Positions 52,585-61,617 are shown, counted from the first letter of the stretch. The stretch: DNA of 64,000 bases from Rhodobacter sp. (GCA_027489175.1 JAIYAE010000019.1:1-64000); one strand, 5' to 3'. Numbers and translations are program-made. The notes: generated from the letters alone by a model not told the origin.

Positions 52585-52600
52585 TGGATCACCTCCTTTC
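52584..52600. promoter_or_regulatory. 17-base identity to the 16S rRNA 3' end (anti-Shine-Dalgarno)
   Basis: The plus strand reads CTGGATCACCTCCTTTC, the same as the 3' end of 16S rRNA including the anti-Shine-Dalgarno core. The minus strand is therefore an unusually long, perfect ribosome-binding site. The surrounding 52456-52654 region is AT-rich compared with the rest of the window, and includes the long inverted pair TTGACA (52624-52629) and TGTCAA (52643-52648). No other rRNA sequence is present, so it is not a rRNA fragment. Confidence 0.75.
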
Positions 52601-52654
52601 AAATGGTTGCCGATAAGGGGAGGTTGACACAGATTTTGTGTTTGTCAAAACAAT

Positions 52655-53281
52655 TTACGCAAGCCCTGCGATGAACCTGGCAACTGCCAATCGGAATGGC
52701 ACAAGTGCCAAAACGGCAAGCAAAAGCTTGACTAGCCAATCGGCCAGGGCAAGCGAAACCCAGAACGGCGCCTCGGGCCCAAGGCCCAGAAGCGGGGTGG
52801 CGGCGGTGGCCCAGGACACGTAATTGCCGGGTTCCAGCACGGTCAGGGTGGCCGAAAACGCGATGCTGAAGAAAAGCGCGGTATCAACGCTGGAAGAGAC
52901 CAGCGTAGAGACCAAGGGGGCCCGCCACCAGGCCCCCGCCCGCAGCCGATTGAAGACGGCAATGTCCAGAAGCTGAGCGCAAAGGAACGCGATCCCCGAC
53001 CCCAGCGCGATGCGCAAGGTAACGAGGGGGCCAAACTCACCCATCACCTGCGTGCCGATGAAGGAACAGATGACCCCCACCGCAAACCCGACCAGCACCA
53101 CGCGGCGGGCGACGGCGGGGCCAGCCAGCCGGTTGGTCAGATCGGTGACCAGGAACGCAAAGGGATAGGTCAGCGCCCCCCAGGTGAGGTAAGCGCCCAA
53201 GGGATATTGGACGAGGATGTTGGATGCGGTGACGACCACCGCCATGGCGATGACGCCGGCAAGAAGGATGCGCATGGGCAT
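52655..53281 (-). CDS. yhhQ: Queuosine precursor transporter YhhQ (VUT family)
   Basis: The 208-residue membrane protein matches the YhhQ/VUT family: ASNILVQYPLGAYLTWGALTYPFAF, TDLTNRLAGPAVARRVVL and FFSIAF segments with six likely helices. It imports the queuosine precursors preQ0/preQ1. The start is MPMRILLAG at 53281 (or MRILLAG at 53275). A possible promoter is noted at 53335-53361. I looked for a preQ1 riboswitch in the 90-base leader and did not find a convincing one. Confidence 0.9.
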   Translation of the reverse strand: MPMRILLAGVIAMAVVVTASNILVQYPLGAYLTWGALTYPFAFLVTDLTNRLAGPAVARRVVLVGFAVGVICSFIGTQVMGEFGPLVTLRIALGSGIAFLCAQLLDIAVFNRLRAGAWWRAPLVSTLVSSSVDTALFFSIAFSATLTVLEPGNYVSWATAATPLLGLGPEAPFWVSLALADWLVKLLLAVLALVPFRLAVARFIAGLA

Positions 53282-53334
53282 GTTCCGTTTTTTGCAAGGT
53301 TGCGGAGACTTGGCCCCTTCTGGGGCGAGGGCCG

Positions 53335-53361
53335 CCTATACCCGCCCGGCACCCCTGTCAA
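53335..53361 (-). promoter_or_regulatory. Weak sigma-70-type promoter candidate for yhhQ
   Basis: On the minus strand TTGACA (53361-53356) and TATAGG (53340-53335) are separated by 15 bases, shorter than the usual 17. It lies about 55 bases before the yhhQ start, within the gap after mepA. Confidence 0.35.
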
Positions 53362-53370
53362 CCGGGACGG

Positions 53371-54261
53371 TTACTCCAGCACCGACTGGCACTGCTTCGG
53401 CAAGTCCGCCATAGTGAATTCGCGCGGGGTTTTCTTGCGCGGCGTATCCTCATCGTCCGGTTTCTTCTTCTTGGTCGGCTTTGGCGGGTCGAGGTAGTCG
53501 GTCACCCACCACATCAACGTCTCATCACAGCCATTGCCGTTCTTGGACAGTTCCGCCACCGTCGGGGTCTGCGTTTCGCACAGCCGTGCGCCCTTGGGGC
53601 ATTTCAGGCGCACGTGGAAATGCGTGTCATGGCCTGCGACCGGGCGGATCTTCTGCAGCCATTTCTTGTCGGATGCGCGGGCAGTCTTGCACATCTCGAT
53701 CTTGACCGCCGCCGCCACGAAAATCCGGTCCACCCGCGGATCAAGTGCCGCTTCCTGCAGCAGGCGGTGATGCACCTTCGTCCAGTTTTCAGTCACCGAC
53801 CGTTGGTCGGCTGACCGAACGGGGATGGAGCTGATATCCTCGCGCTCGCCCTCGCTTAACCCCAGACTGCGGGGCGGCAGCATCCAGATGTCGGCATCGA
53901 GGCCGATCTGGTGGCTGGCATGGCCGGATGTCATCGGCCCGCCGCGCGGCTGGCTGATGTCACCGATATAAAGCCCGCGGCCATAGCCGATTTCCGCAGC
54001 CTTGGCCGAAAGGTCCATCAGATACTGGATCATCACCGGATGGCCCCAGTTACGGTTGCGCGACAGCCGCATCGCCTGCCAGGTCGGCCCGGTTTCTGGC
54101 AGTTCCACCAGCCCCGCCCCACAGCCCCGCGCATAGGACCCAATCGGCATCGCATCCTGTGCCGAAGGCTGGTCCTTGGCCCCGAACAGCTTGTTTGCCA
54201 GCGTTTCGGCCGCAGCCGGAGAGGCCAGCATCATGGCAATGGCAAAGGCGCGCACCAGCAT
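53371..54261 (-). CDS. mepA: Penicillin-insensitive murein endopeptidase MepA
   Basis: The 296-residue protein from ATG 54261 has a signal peptide ending near SPAAAE (about residue 19). Metal-binding motifs of MepA are visible: GHASHQIGLDADIW (His, Asp) and GHDTHFHVRLKC (His pair). MepA cleaves D-alanyl-meso-diaminopimelate cross-links in the periplasm. The C-terminal tail has a lysine-rich PPKPTKKKKPDDEDTPRKK stretch that may bind peptidoglycan or lie disordered. The frame open to 54957 would run antiparallel through the permease gene and is rejected. Confidence 0.92.
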   Translation of the reverse strand: MLVRAFAIAMMLASPAAAETLANKLFGAKDQPSAQDAMPIGSYARGCGAGLVELPETGPTWQAMRLSRNRNWGHPVMIQYLMDLSAKAAEIGYGRGLYIGDISQPRGGPMTSGHASHQIGLDADIWMLPPRSLGLSEGEREDISSIPVRSADQRSVTENWTKVHHRLLQEAALDPRVDRIFVAAAVKIEMCKTARASDKKWLQKIRPVAGHDTHFHVRLKCPKGARLCETQTPTVAELSKNGNGCDETLMWWVTDYLDPPKPTKKKKPDDEDTPRKKTPREFTMADLPKQCQSVLE

Positions 54262-55631
54262 CACGAGGCCAATTCTCCCTTTGGTTTCACAAAGGATAGC
54301 AGGATCAGCCCAATCAGGAACAGCCCGATCAACGGCGCAATTCCAATGCGCTGCGATCCGCTGACAGTCGTGGCCAGCGCGATCAGGGCGGGGGCCATGA
54401 AACTGGCCACCTTGCCGGACAGGGCATAAAGCCCGAAGGCCTCGGTCGCGCGGTCGGGGCTGGTGTGGCGGGCCATCATCGTCCGGCTGGCCGCCTGCAG
54501 CGCCCCCCCTGCCGCCCCGATCAGGGCACCGCAGGCAAAGAAGATCTGGTCCGGCAGGCTTGAGGCTGGGTCCAGCGCCACCCCCCACAGGCTTTCCCGG
54601 GTCATGCCCACCATCAGCGTGCAGACCCCGATCAGCACCAGGATCGACAGGATGATCACTGGCTTCGGGCCGAACCGCCGGTCCGCCCGCCCGCCGATGA
54701 ACGCCGCCACCATCGCAGTCACCGCGCCCACGATCCCGAAGATGCCGATCTGGATGATCGACCAGCCCAGAACGCCCGAAGCATAGACCCCACCAAACCC
54801 GTAAAGCGCGTTCAGCGCGTCGCGGTAGAAAAGGGACGAGGCCAGATAGGCCGCAAGGCTGCGCCGATACCGCAAGGACCGGATCAGATCCCGCAGGCTG
54901 GCCATCGCGCGGCCCACATGCAGCGGGCGTGCGTCGGTTTTTGGCTCTTTCACCCACAGAAAGAACGGGATCATGAAGACCACGAACCAGATCGCGGTGA
55001 ACGGCCCCACTGCCCGAGTGCCTTCGCGCGCTTCGGGGTCAAGGCCGAACAATGGCTCCATCCCCAACAGGGTCAACCCGCTGTCCGCCCCTTCGGCAAA
55101 GAACAACAGCATGATCACCAGCGCCAGAAGGCCGCCCAGATAGCCAAATGCAAAGCCCGAGCCGGAGATCGCCCCCAGATCGTCAGCCTGCGTAAGGGAC
55201 GGCATAAGCGCGTTGGTGAAGATGGTGGCAAACTCCATCCCGATGAAGCCGATGCCGAACAGGCAGACTGCCCAGAACAGCATGCCGGCCTCGCCGCCCG
55301 GTGCCACCCACCACAGACCGAACGACCCCACCACGTAGAAAAGCGAAAAGATCCAGACCCAGATCAACCGCCGCCCGGTCCCGTCAGCAATCGCCCCCAG
55401 GATCGGCGCCAGAACCGCAATCACCAATGAGGCGATGGCCAGCCCCCACCCCCAATAGGCCTGCGCTGCGGCCTTGGCGGCCTCAACTTCCAACCCAGTG
55501 CCCATGTAATAGCTGCGGGCAATCTCGGCGAAATAGGGGCCGAAGATAAAGGTGAGCAGAAGGGTACTGAAGGGTTGGCTGGCCCAGTCGAAGAAATACC
55601 AGCCCCAGATGCGTTTGCGCGCGGTTACCAT
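54261..55631 (-). CDS. Atg22/UMF1-type major-facilitator permease
   Basis: The 456-residue membrane protein has about 12 helices and the UMF1 (Atg22-like) signature WGWYFFDWASQPFSTLLLTF and the ADGTGRR loop between helices 2 and 3. Atg22-like proteins export amino acids or other small molecules; the substrate here is unknown. The start at 55631 has GGGAG 6 bases upstream; a start at 55655 is less likely. Its stop shares a base with the mepA start, so the two may be co-expressed. Confidence 0.88.
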   Translation of the reverse strand: MVTARKRIWGWYFFDWASQPFSTLLLTFIFGPYFAEIARSYYMGTGLEVEAAKAAAQAYWGWGLAIASLVIAVLAPILGAIADGTGRRLIWVWIFSLFYVVGSFGLWWVAPGGEAGMLFWAVCLFGIGFIGMEFATIFTNALMPSLTQADDLGAISGSGFAFGYLGGLLALVIMLLFFAEGADSGLTLLGMEPLFGLDPEAREGTRAVGPFTAIWFVVFMIPFFLWVKEPKTDARPLHVGRAMASLRDLIRSLRYRRSLAAYLASSLFYRDALNALYGFGGVYASGVLGWSIIQIGIFGIVGAVTAMVAAFIGGRADRRFGPKPVIILSILVLIGVCTLMVGMTRESLWGVALDPASSLPDQIFFACGALIGAAGGALQAASRTMMARHTSPDRATEAFGLYALSGKVASFMAPALIALATTVSGSQRIGIAPLIGLFLIGLILLSFVKPKGELAS

Positions 55632-55691
55632 GCCTGCTCCCTTGGTTGCGGACATGTGAAGCCGGAAACGGCCGCTTGCGCAAGCGCGCCC

Positions 55692-56222
55692 TTAGCGGGC
55701 AGGCGGCCAGGGGCGTGTGGCCTCGGCCTCGATCCAGGCCTGCACCCAAGGTGGCAAGGGCGGGCCGTCCGGGGCCGCGCCCAAAGCCGCCGCCATTTCG
55801 GAGGGGGGCACGATCCCGGCCTTTGACACGATGGCCGAGCGGATGAGGACATGCGAAGTGCATTCCTCGCCCTTCCACATCGACTGTTCCATGTAGACGA
55901 AGCGTTTGTCCCAGCCGACGCAGCGCGTGTGCATCGTCAGGCGCGAAAAGACCGTGACCCGGCGGCGATACCGCGTGGTGGACCCCGCCACCGTCAGCCC
56001 CCAGCCCTTTGCGCGAAGCAGCGCCTCAAACCCCGTGCGCCGCGACAAGGGCAGTCGGCCAAGATCAAACAAGGTCAGCGTGCGGCCATTGTTCAGCTCA
56101 ACCCAAGGGTCAAGGTCCCAGGGCCAGCAGGTGACGGTGCTGACATGGGTTTCAAACAGACCAAGCGGCGGCATCCGGCGCGCCCGCGCCATTTCGATAA
56201 ACATGCGGATGAAGGGGTACAT
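55692..56222 (-). CDS. Hot-dog-fold thioesterase family protein
   Basis: The 176-residue protein from ATG 56222 (GGAGGTCTTG upstream) resembles the acyl-CoA thioesterase family with a 4HBT-type hot-dog fold: WPWDLDPWVELNNGRTLTLFDLGR contains the DLDPxxHxN-like catalytic region (here WVELNNG), followed by TVFSRLTMHTRCVGWD. Substrate unknown. It diverges from the yggT gene, whose promoter it shares. Confidence 0.8.
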   Translation of the reverse strand: MYPFIRMFIEMARARRMPPLGLFETHVSTVTCWPWDLDPWVELNNGRTLTLFDLGRLPLSRRTGFEALLRAKGWGLTVAGSTTRYRRRVTVFSRLTMHTRCVGWDKRFVYMEQSMWKGEECTSHVLIRSAIVSKAGIVPPSEMAAALGAAPDGPPLPPWVQAWIEAEATRPWPPAR

Positions 56223-56361
56223 CAAGACCTCCGGTTGCGCCGCAGGCGTGGCCCGGGCGCGCGTCCGCGTCAAGTCAGACGCTGCGGAACGGGTCGCATG
56301 GGGCATTGCCCTTCGCGCGCCCTGCGGCTACCTCTGGCCAAACCCGCAAGCGGAGCGCCCG

Positions 56362-56649
56362 ATGACCTCGATCTTCCAGATCCTGATGCTGATCCTTGAT
56401 GTCGCGCAGTTCATTCTGATCGCCCATATCATCATGAGCTGGCTGATCAATTTCCAGGTCCTGAACCTGCGCCAGCCGCTGGTCGCCTCGATCTGGGACG
56501 GGTTGAACCGGCTGTTGGAGCCACTTTATTCCCGCATCCGCGCGCTTTTGCCCAACATGGGCGGGCTGGATCTGGCCCCGCTTGTGGTGCTTTTGGGGAT
56601 CATCGCGCTCAGGATCGTGCTGACGAACAACGCCGCCGTCTTCCTCTGA
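56362..56649 (+). CDS. YggT family membrane protein
   Basis: The 95-residue protein has the YggT pattern: two hydrophobic helices (FQILMLILDVAQFILIAHIIMSW and LDLAPLVVLLGIIALRIVL) around a loop WDGLNRLLEPLYSRIRALLP. YggT proteins are small inner-membrane proteins linked to cell shape or stress but without defined mechanism. It is followed by recQ after 16 bases. Confidence 0.88.
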   Translation: MTSIFQILMLILDVAQFILIAHIIMSWLINFQVLNLRQPLVASIWDGLNRLLEPLYSRIRALLPNMGGLDLAPLVVLLGIIALRIVLTNNAAVFL

Positions 56650-56665
56650 CCGCCGCCTGACGTCA

Positions 56666-58708
56666 GTGGACCGCGCCGCATCGCTTTTGCACTCCGTCTT
56701 CGGCTTCCCCGATTTCCGCCCCGGTCAGGCTGAAATCGTGCAGGCCGTGCTGGAAGGGCGGAACACCCTGGCCATCATGCCAACGGGTGGCGGAAAATCC
56801 TTGTGTTTTCAACTTCCTGCCCTCTGCCGCGATGGGGTGACCGTCGTCATCTCCCCCCTCATCGCCCTGATGCGGGACCAGGTCCGCGCGTTGAAGGCCG
56901 CGGGGGTTGAGGCGGGGGCGCTGACCTCGGGCAACACCGATGAGGAAACCGAAGAGGTGTTCGCAGCCCTGGATGAAGGGCGGCTGAAGCTGCTTTACAT
57001 GGCCCCGGAACGCCTCGCCTCGCCCGCCACGGCCACCCTCCTCCGGCGTGTCGGCTGCAGCCTGATCGCCGTGGACGAGGCGCATTGCGTTTCGCAATGG
57101 GGCCACGACTTCCGCCCCGATTACCTGCGGATTGGAGAACTGCGCCGCAGCTTGCGCGTCCCACTCGCCGCCTTCACCGCCACGGCGGATGAGGAAACCC
57201 GGGCCGAGATCGTCACCCGCCTTTTTGATGGTGAAGCCCCGTCGACCTTCCTGCGCGGCTTTGACCGGCCGAACATCCATCTGGCCTTCGCGGTCAAATC
57301 CACTCCGCGCGACCAGATCCTGCGCTTTGCAGCCGCCCGCAAAGGCCAGTCCGGCATCGTGTACTGCGGCACCCGCGCCAAGACCGAGGTTCTGGCCCAG
57401 GCGCTGCGCGAAGCGGGCCACCCCTCCGTCGCCTATCACGGCGGGATGGAGGCCGAGGCGCGGCGTCAGGTCGAAATCCGCTTTCAGCGGGAAGACGGGC
57501 TGATCGTCGTCGCCACCGTCGCCTTCGGCATGGGGATCGACAAGCCTGACATCCGCTGGGTCGCCCATGCCGATCTGCCAAAGTCGATCGAGGGCTACTA
57601 CCAAGAAATCGGCCGCGCCGGGCGCGATGGCTCGCCCGCCGAGACGCTGACCCTCTATGGGCCCGACGACATCCGCCTGCGCCGAAGCCAGATCGACGAA
57701 GGTGCCGCTCCGCCTGACCGCAAGGCCGCCGACCACGCCCGCCTGAACGCCCTTCTGGGTCTGGCCGAGGCGCTGAAATGCCGCCGCCAAGTTCTTCTCG
57801 GCTACTTTGGCGAGACGGCCGAACCCTGCGGCAACTGTGACCTCTGCGACCGCCCGGCCCAGCTGTTCGACGCGACCGAGGCGGTGCGCAAGGCCCTCTC
57901 CGCTATCCTGCGGACCGGGGAATACTTTGGCGCCGGGCATCTGATCGATATCCTGACTGGCAACGCCACGGCCAAGGTGCGCGAACGCGGCCATGACCAG
58001 TTGCCCACCTATGCCGTCGGGCGCGACCTATCGAAAGCCGCCTGGGGCGCGGTTTTCCGGCAGATGATGGGCCAGGACCTTGTCCGCCCCGACCCCGAAC
58101 GCCACGGCGCCCTCCGCATGACCGAGGCCGCCCGCCCGATCCTGCGCGGCGAGGCGCAGGTCACCTTGCGCCGCGACACCGTGTCGTCGGCCAGCGAAAA
58201 GCCGGCAGTGCGCAGCCAGGTGGCCGACGAAGACGTAGGCCTTCTGTCCCTTCTGAAGGCAAAACGCCGCGCCCTGGCCGAGGCGCAGAATGTGCCGGCC
58301 TATGTGGTCTTTCCCGACCGCACCCTGATCGAGATTGCCGAGAAAAAACCCACCTCGCTGGACGAAATGGCCGGGATCACCGGGATCGGCGCGAAGAAGC
58401 TGGAAAGCTATGGCGCGGCGTTTCTGGAGGTGCTGACCGGCGCCTCGGAAATCCTTCACCCGGCGCGGATGCGGCTGGCGGGGCGGCCGGAGGGGGCGCT
58501 TTTCGACCGGCTCGCCGAGGTGCAGCTGGAGCTTTCCCGGGGCGAGGACGGGACGGGAAAGTACCTCTCCTGCACCCATTCCACCTTGCGCCAGATCGCC
58601 GAGCGGCGGCCCTCGACGCTGAGCGAGCTGCAAGAAATTCAAGGCATGGGAGAGCTGAAGGTCGACCGCTTCGGCGCGGCCTTTCTGGCTGTTCTGCGCG
58701 AAGGCTGA
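56666..58708 (+). CDS. recQ: ATP-dependent DNA helicase RecQ with two HRDC domains
   Basis: The 680-residue protein starts with GTG 56666. Helicase motifs include Walker A PTGGGKS (39-45), DEAH in VDEAHC (about 136-140) and the conserved TAFTATADEET region. The RQC zinc cluster is Cys372, Cys388, Cys391 and Cys394. Two HRDC-like domains follow: LIEIAEKKPTSLDEMAGI near 553 and LRQIAERRPSTLSELQEI near 636. RecQ usually has one HRDC; more occur in Deinococcus and Neisseria. It unwinds DNA in recombination and repair. The upstream yggT stop is 16 bases away. Confidence 0.95.
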   Translation: MDRAASLLHSVFGFPDFRPGQAEIVQAVLEGRNTLAIMPTGGGKSLCFQLPALCRDGVTVVISPLIALMRDQVRALKAAGVEAGALTSGNTDEETEEVFAALDEGRLKLLYMAPERLASPATATLLRRVGCSLIAVDEAHCVSQWGHDFRPDYLRIGELRRSLRVPLAAFTATADEETRAEIVTRLFDGEAPSTFLRGFDRPNIHLAFAVKSTPRDQILRFAAARKGQSGIVYCGTRAKTEVLAQALREAGHPSVAYHGGMEAEARRQVEIRFQREDGLIVVATVAFGMGIDKPDIRWVAHADLPKSIEGYYQEIGRAGRDGSPAETLTLYGPDDIRLRRSQIDEGAAPPDRKAADHARLNALLGLAEALKCRRQVLLGYFGETAEPCGNCDLCDRPAQLFDATEAVRKALSAILRTGEYFGAGHLIDILTGNATAKVRERGHDQLPTYAVGRDLSKAAWGAVFRQMMGQDLVRPDPERHGALRMTEAARPILRGEAQVTLRRDTVSSASEKPAVRSQVADEDVGLLSLLKAKRRALAEAQNVPAYVVFPDRTLIEIAEKKPTSLDEMAGITGIGAKKLESYGAAFLEVLTGASEILHPARMRLAGRPEGALFDRLAEVQLELSRGEDGTGKYLSCTHSTLRQIAERRPSTLSELQEIQGMGELKVDRFGAAFLAVLREG

Positions 58709-58714
58709 GGGGCT

Positions 58715-58787
58715 TGTCCCGGGCAGGGACAGATTCTCTTTTGATTTTATTTCAATGACTTACGGTCGCCATTTAGGCTTTCTTAAC
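58715..58787 (-). repeat. Composite intergenic element, copy B
   Basis: On the minus strand GTTAAGAAAG (58787-58778), 42 bases with TTGAAA (58755-58750), then AATCTGTCCC and the palindrome ending at 58715. It matches the element at 25850-25922 in parts, order and gap. It lies just after recQ. Confidence 0.7.
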
Positions 58788-59061
58788 CAATCAGCGTTGC
58801 GCGCTGGGGCTGGCCGCCGGGGGTTCCACCCCCGGACCCCAGGAGCATTTATCAAAAGAGCAAATGCAAGGCGCAGCTTGCCGGACCACGTTTGCTCTCT
58901 TTGCAAATACTCCCCGCGGAGCGGTCCCCCGCCAGCCGCAAGCCCGCAGCCCCGGCCACAAGGCTGCACCGCCTACCCCAGGTACCGCGGAGCCAAGCGG
59001 GCTTTGCCCGCGCCGGCGACCTGAAAACCTTGCCGCGGAACGCGGCTCCGTTTGGCAAGCG
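58788..59061. other. Non-coding gap between recQ and the hybrid kinase, with two family repeats
   Basis: No gene is supported. A plus-oriented copy of the Rhodobacteraceae-type repeat lies at 58815-58866 (hairpin CCGGGGGT/ACCCCCGG, then ACCCCAGGAGCATTTATC and an A-rich tail), and a partial minus-oriented copy at 58889-58930 (GGGGAGTATTTGCAAAG on the minus strand). Together they face each other and may act as bidirectional terminators for the two convergent genes. Confidence 0.6.
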
Positions 59062-61617
59062 TCAGGCGGCGTCTTCGGCCTCAATCACGGGGGGGCGGGC
59101 CTCGGGCGGGCAATGTTCGGCCAAGGTCGCCTCAATCGCGGCCTTGCGCAGGGGTTTCGTCAGATACTGGTCGATCCCGGACGCCAGAATTTCGTCCGCG
59201 TCGCCGTCCATCGCATGGGCGGTCAGCGCCACGATGGGGACATGGGTGCTGACCCCTTTCCCGGCAGCTTCCAGCGCGCGGATGGCGCGGGTGGCTTCCT
59301 TGCCATCCATCTCGGGCATCGAGATGTCCATGAAGATCAGATCGGGCTTGAAACTTTGGTAAAGTTCCACCGCGATGCGGCCGTTGTCGGCAAAGACCAG
59401 TTCGATGTCATGCGCGCGGACCATCTTCTGGAACACCAGCTGGTTGGTGCGGTTGTCTTCGGCGGCCAGGACGCGCATCTGCCGCATTTCGGACGGGGGC
59501 ACGGGCGCCGGGGCCGCGACCGGGGTGGGCGCGGGCGCGGTCAGCGCCTGCAGATGCCGGTAAAGATCAGACCGCAGGATCGGCTTTTGCAGGATCGCGG
59601 CGAAATCCGCCCCCGCCTCCCCCAGGCCCGTGGTGTTGGAGCTGAGCAGGATCACCGGCATTGCATGCCCCGCCGCCCGGATATGGCCAAGCAGCGTCGC
59701 CCCGTCCATTTCCGGCATTGCGTGATCCGTCAGCACCACATCGTAGGCAAGGTCGGCGGCCAACCGCTCCAACGCTTCGGCGCCCGAGCGGCAGAGCGTC
59801 ACGGCAATGCCGCAGGGTGCAAGCTGGCGTTCGAGTATTGTGCGGTTGATGAACTGGTCATCCACCACCAGCACCCGGCGCACCGCGACCGGCACCTGCA
59901 CCGGCCCAGCGTCTTCGGCCACCGGCAGCGTGACGCGGAACCCGAAGCTGGAGCCGTCGCCAAGGACACTGTCCACCCAGACCGACCCGCCCATATGTTC
60001 GATCAGGCGGCGGGTGATCGCCAAGCCAAGCCCGGTGCCTTCGAACTTGCGGTTCTGCTCATCCTCGACCTGATTGAACTCGCCAAAGATGTGGTCAAGG
60101 TAGTCGGCCGGAATGCCGATGCCGGTGTCTTCCACCGTGACATGCAGGGTTTGCTGACCATCTTCCGCCTCAACCCCGACGACGCGGGTCAGGACGTGGC
60201 CGGTGTCGGTGAACTTGACCGCGTTGCCGATCAGGTTGGTCAGCACCTGCCGCAAGCGCCCCGGATCACCGACAAAGCGGGTGGGCAGGAACATGTCGAA
60301 GTCGATCATCAGGTCGATGCCCTTTTCCCGCGCGCGGGGTTGCAGAAGCATCGTCACCTCATGGATCGTGCGTTCCAGATCAAAGGGTTCGGGGCGCAGG
60401 GTCAGGCGCTGTGCCTCGATCTTCGAGTAGTCGAGAATGTCGTTGATGATGACCAAAAGCGCCTCACCTGACGACCGGATGGTTTCGGCAAACAAGCGCT
60501 GTTCCTCGGTCAGGCCAGTGTCGCACAGAAGCTCCGCCATCCCGACGACGCCGTTCATCGGTGTGCGGATCTCATGGCTCATGTTGGCAAGGAAGGCGGA
60601 TTTGGCACGATTGGCGGCTTCGGCCGCGGTGCGGGCGGCTTCCAGCGCGGTTTCATGCTCCTTCAGCTGGGTGATGTCGACGCGCAGGCCGACGCGACCG
60701 CCGTCCGGTGTGGGGTGGTCATGCGCGCGGATCCAGCGGCCGTCTGACAGCTGCTGTTCCGAGGTGCCACTGCCGTCGCGGTGGCGCTTAAGACGGTCCT
60801 TGATCCACTCCTCCTCCCTGCCGATGGCATCGGCGTGCTGGCTGTTGGCCAGTCCATAGCGCAGGATATCTTCGAATTTGGTGCCCGGCTGCATGGCAGG
60901 GGCCGAGGCGGGATAGGTATCGCGATAGCGCTGGTTGCAGGTGAGAAGACGTTCTTCCCGGTCGTACAGCACGAACCCGTCAGGGATCGCCTCAATCGCG
61001 GCCCAGATGCGCATCTGGTCGGTGATATCCAGCGCCAGGCACACAAGGTCACCGTCGCGCGCGCGGCGATCCTGCAGCTTGACCCAGGTGCCGTTGTGGA
61101 ACTTCAGCGTGACGGGCTCAATCGGGTCACTTTCGACGCGGGCCAGCATGCGGGCGACGAAAGCCTCCGGTGCCTCATCGCCCAGATCAATCGCGCCGGA
61201 GGTGCCGATCAGCTGCACCATATCGGCGTAAGGAATGCCGGGGGCGACAGGCTTGCCCTCAAACGGGGCCATCCAGGCGCGGTTGGCGGTGATCAGCTTC
61301 ATCGAGACGTCAAAGACAGCGAACCCGTCCCGGATGGTGTTGACCGAATCCCACAGGCGGCGTTCGGCCATCACGGCCTGGGTGTGGGCGCGGTCAAGAT
61401 CGTCGACAAAGCGCAGGTTCTGGTCCTTCAAAAGCTCCGCCTCGGACAGGGCGGAGCGGACGACCTGCCGCTGTTCGACGATCTGGTCGGAAAGCGACCG
61501 CGCGTGGATCGCCAGCTTTTCGTTTGCGGCGAAAAGTTCGCGACTTTTCTGTTCCAGCAGGCGTTCTGCCGCGAGCCTTGCGCGCCGTTCCCTGAGCAAC
61601 CGTTCCGAAAGATCCAT
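59062..61617 (-). CDS. Hybrid sensor histidine kinase with two PAS domains and two receiver domains
   Basis: The 851-residue protein has no membrane segments. An N-terminal coiled coil (residues about 5-75) is followed by two PAS-like domains (about 90-210 and 215-330), a HisKA domain with the phosphorylated His348 in NMSHEIRTPMNG, the HATPase_c domain (NLIGNAVKFTD, DTGIGIPADYLDHIF, GTGLGLAITRRLIEHMGG) and two receivers with phospho-acceptors Asp631 (VLTDHAMPEMDG) and Asp764 (FMDISMPEMDG). It is a phosphorelay hub; input signal and output are unknown. The start is MDLSER at 61617 behind AGGGCAGGC; a longer frame upstream is not supported. Confidence 0.92.
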   Translation of the reverse strand: MDLSERLLRERRARLAAERLLEQKSRELFAANEKLAIHARSLSDQIVEQRQVVRSALSEAELLKDQNLRFVDDLDRAHTQAVMAERRLWDSVNTIRDGFAVFDVSMKLITANRAWMAPFEGKPVAPGIPYADMVQLIGTSGAIDLGDEAPEAFVARMLARVESDPIEPVTLKFHNGTWVKLQDRRARDGDLVCLALDITDQMRIWAAIEAIPDGFVLYDREERLLTCNQRYRDTYPASAPAMQPGTKFEDILRYGLANSQHADAIGREEEWIKDRLKRHRDGSGTSEQQLSDGRWIRAHDHPTPDGGRVGLRVDITQLKEHETALEAARTAAEAANRAKSAFLANMSHEIRTPMNGVVGMAELLCDTGLTEEQRLFAETIRSSGEALLVIINDILDYSKIEAQRLTLRPEPFDLERTIHEVTMLLQPRAREKGIDLMIDFDMFLPTRFVGDPGRLRQVLTNLIGNAVKFTDTGHVLTRVVGVEAEDGQQTLHVTVEDTGIGIPADYLDHIFGEFNQVEDEQNRKFEGTGLGLAITRRLIEHMGGSVWVDSVLGDGSSFGFRVTLPVAEDAGPVQVPVAVRRVLVVDDQFINRTILERQLAPCGIAVTLCRSGAEALERLAADLAYDVVLTDHAMPEMDGATLLGHIRAAGHAMPVILLSSNTTGLGEAGADFAAILQKPILRSDLYRHLQALTAPAPTPVAAPAPVPPSEMRQMRVLAAEDNRTNQLVFQKMVRAHDIELVFADNGRIAVELYQSFKPDLIFMDISMPEMDGKEATRAIRALEAAGKGVSTHVPIVALTAHAMDGDADEILASGIDQYLTKPLRKAAIEATLAEHCPPEARPPVIEAEDAA

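Noticed and set aside
52584-52600. Fragment of a 16S rRNA gene
   Set aside because: Only 17 bases match; flanking 16S sequence is absent on both sides, so it is a Shine-Dalgarno or anti-Shine-Dalgarno sequence and not an rRNA relic.
53282-53370. preQ1 riboswitch before yhhQ
   Set aside because: The leader has a short GCAACC/AAAAAAC stretch that recalls preQ1-I, but the pseudoknot stems and conserved bases cannot be drawn, so it is not called.
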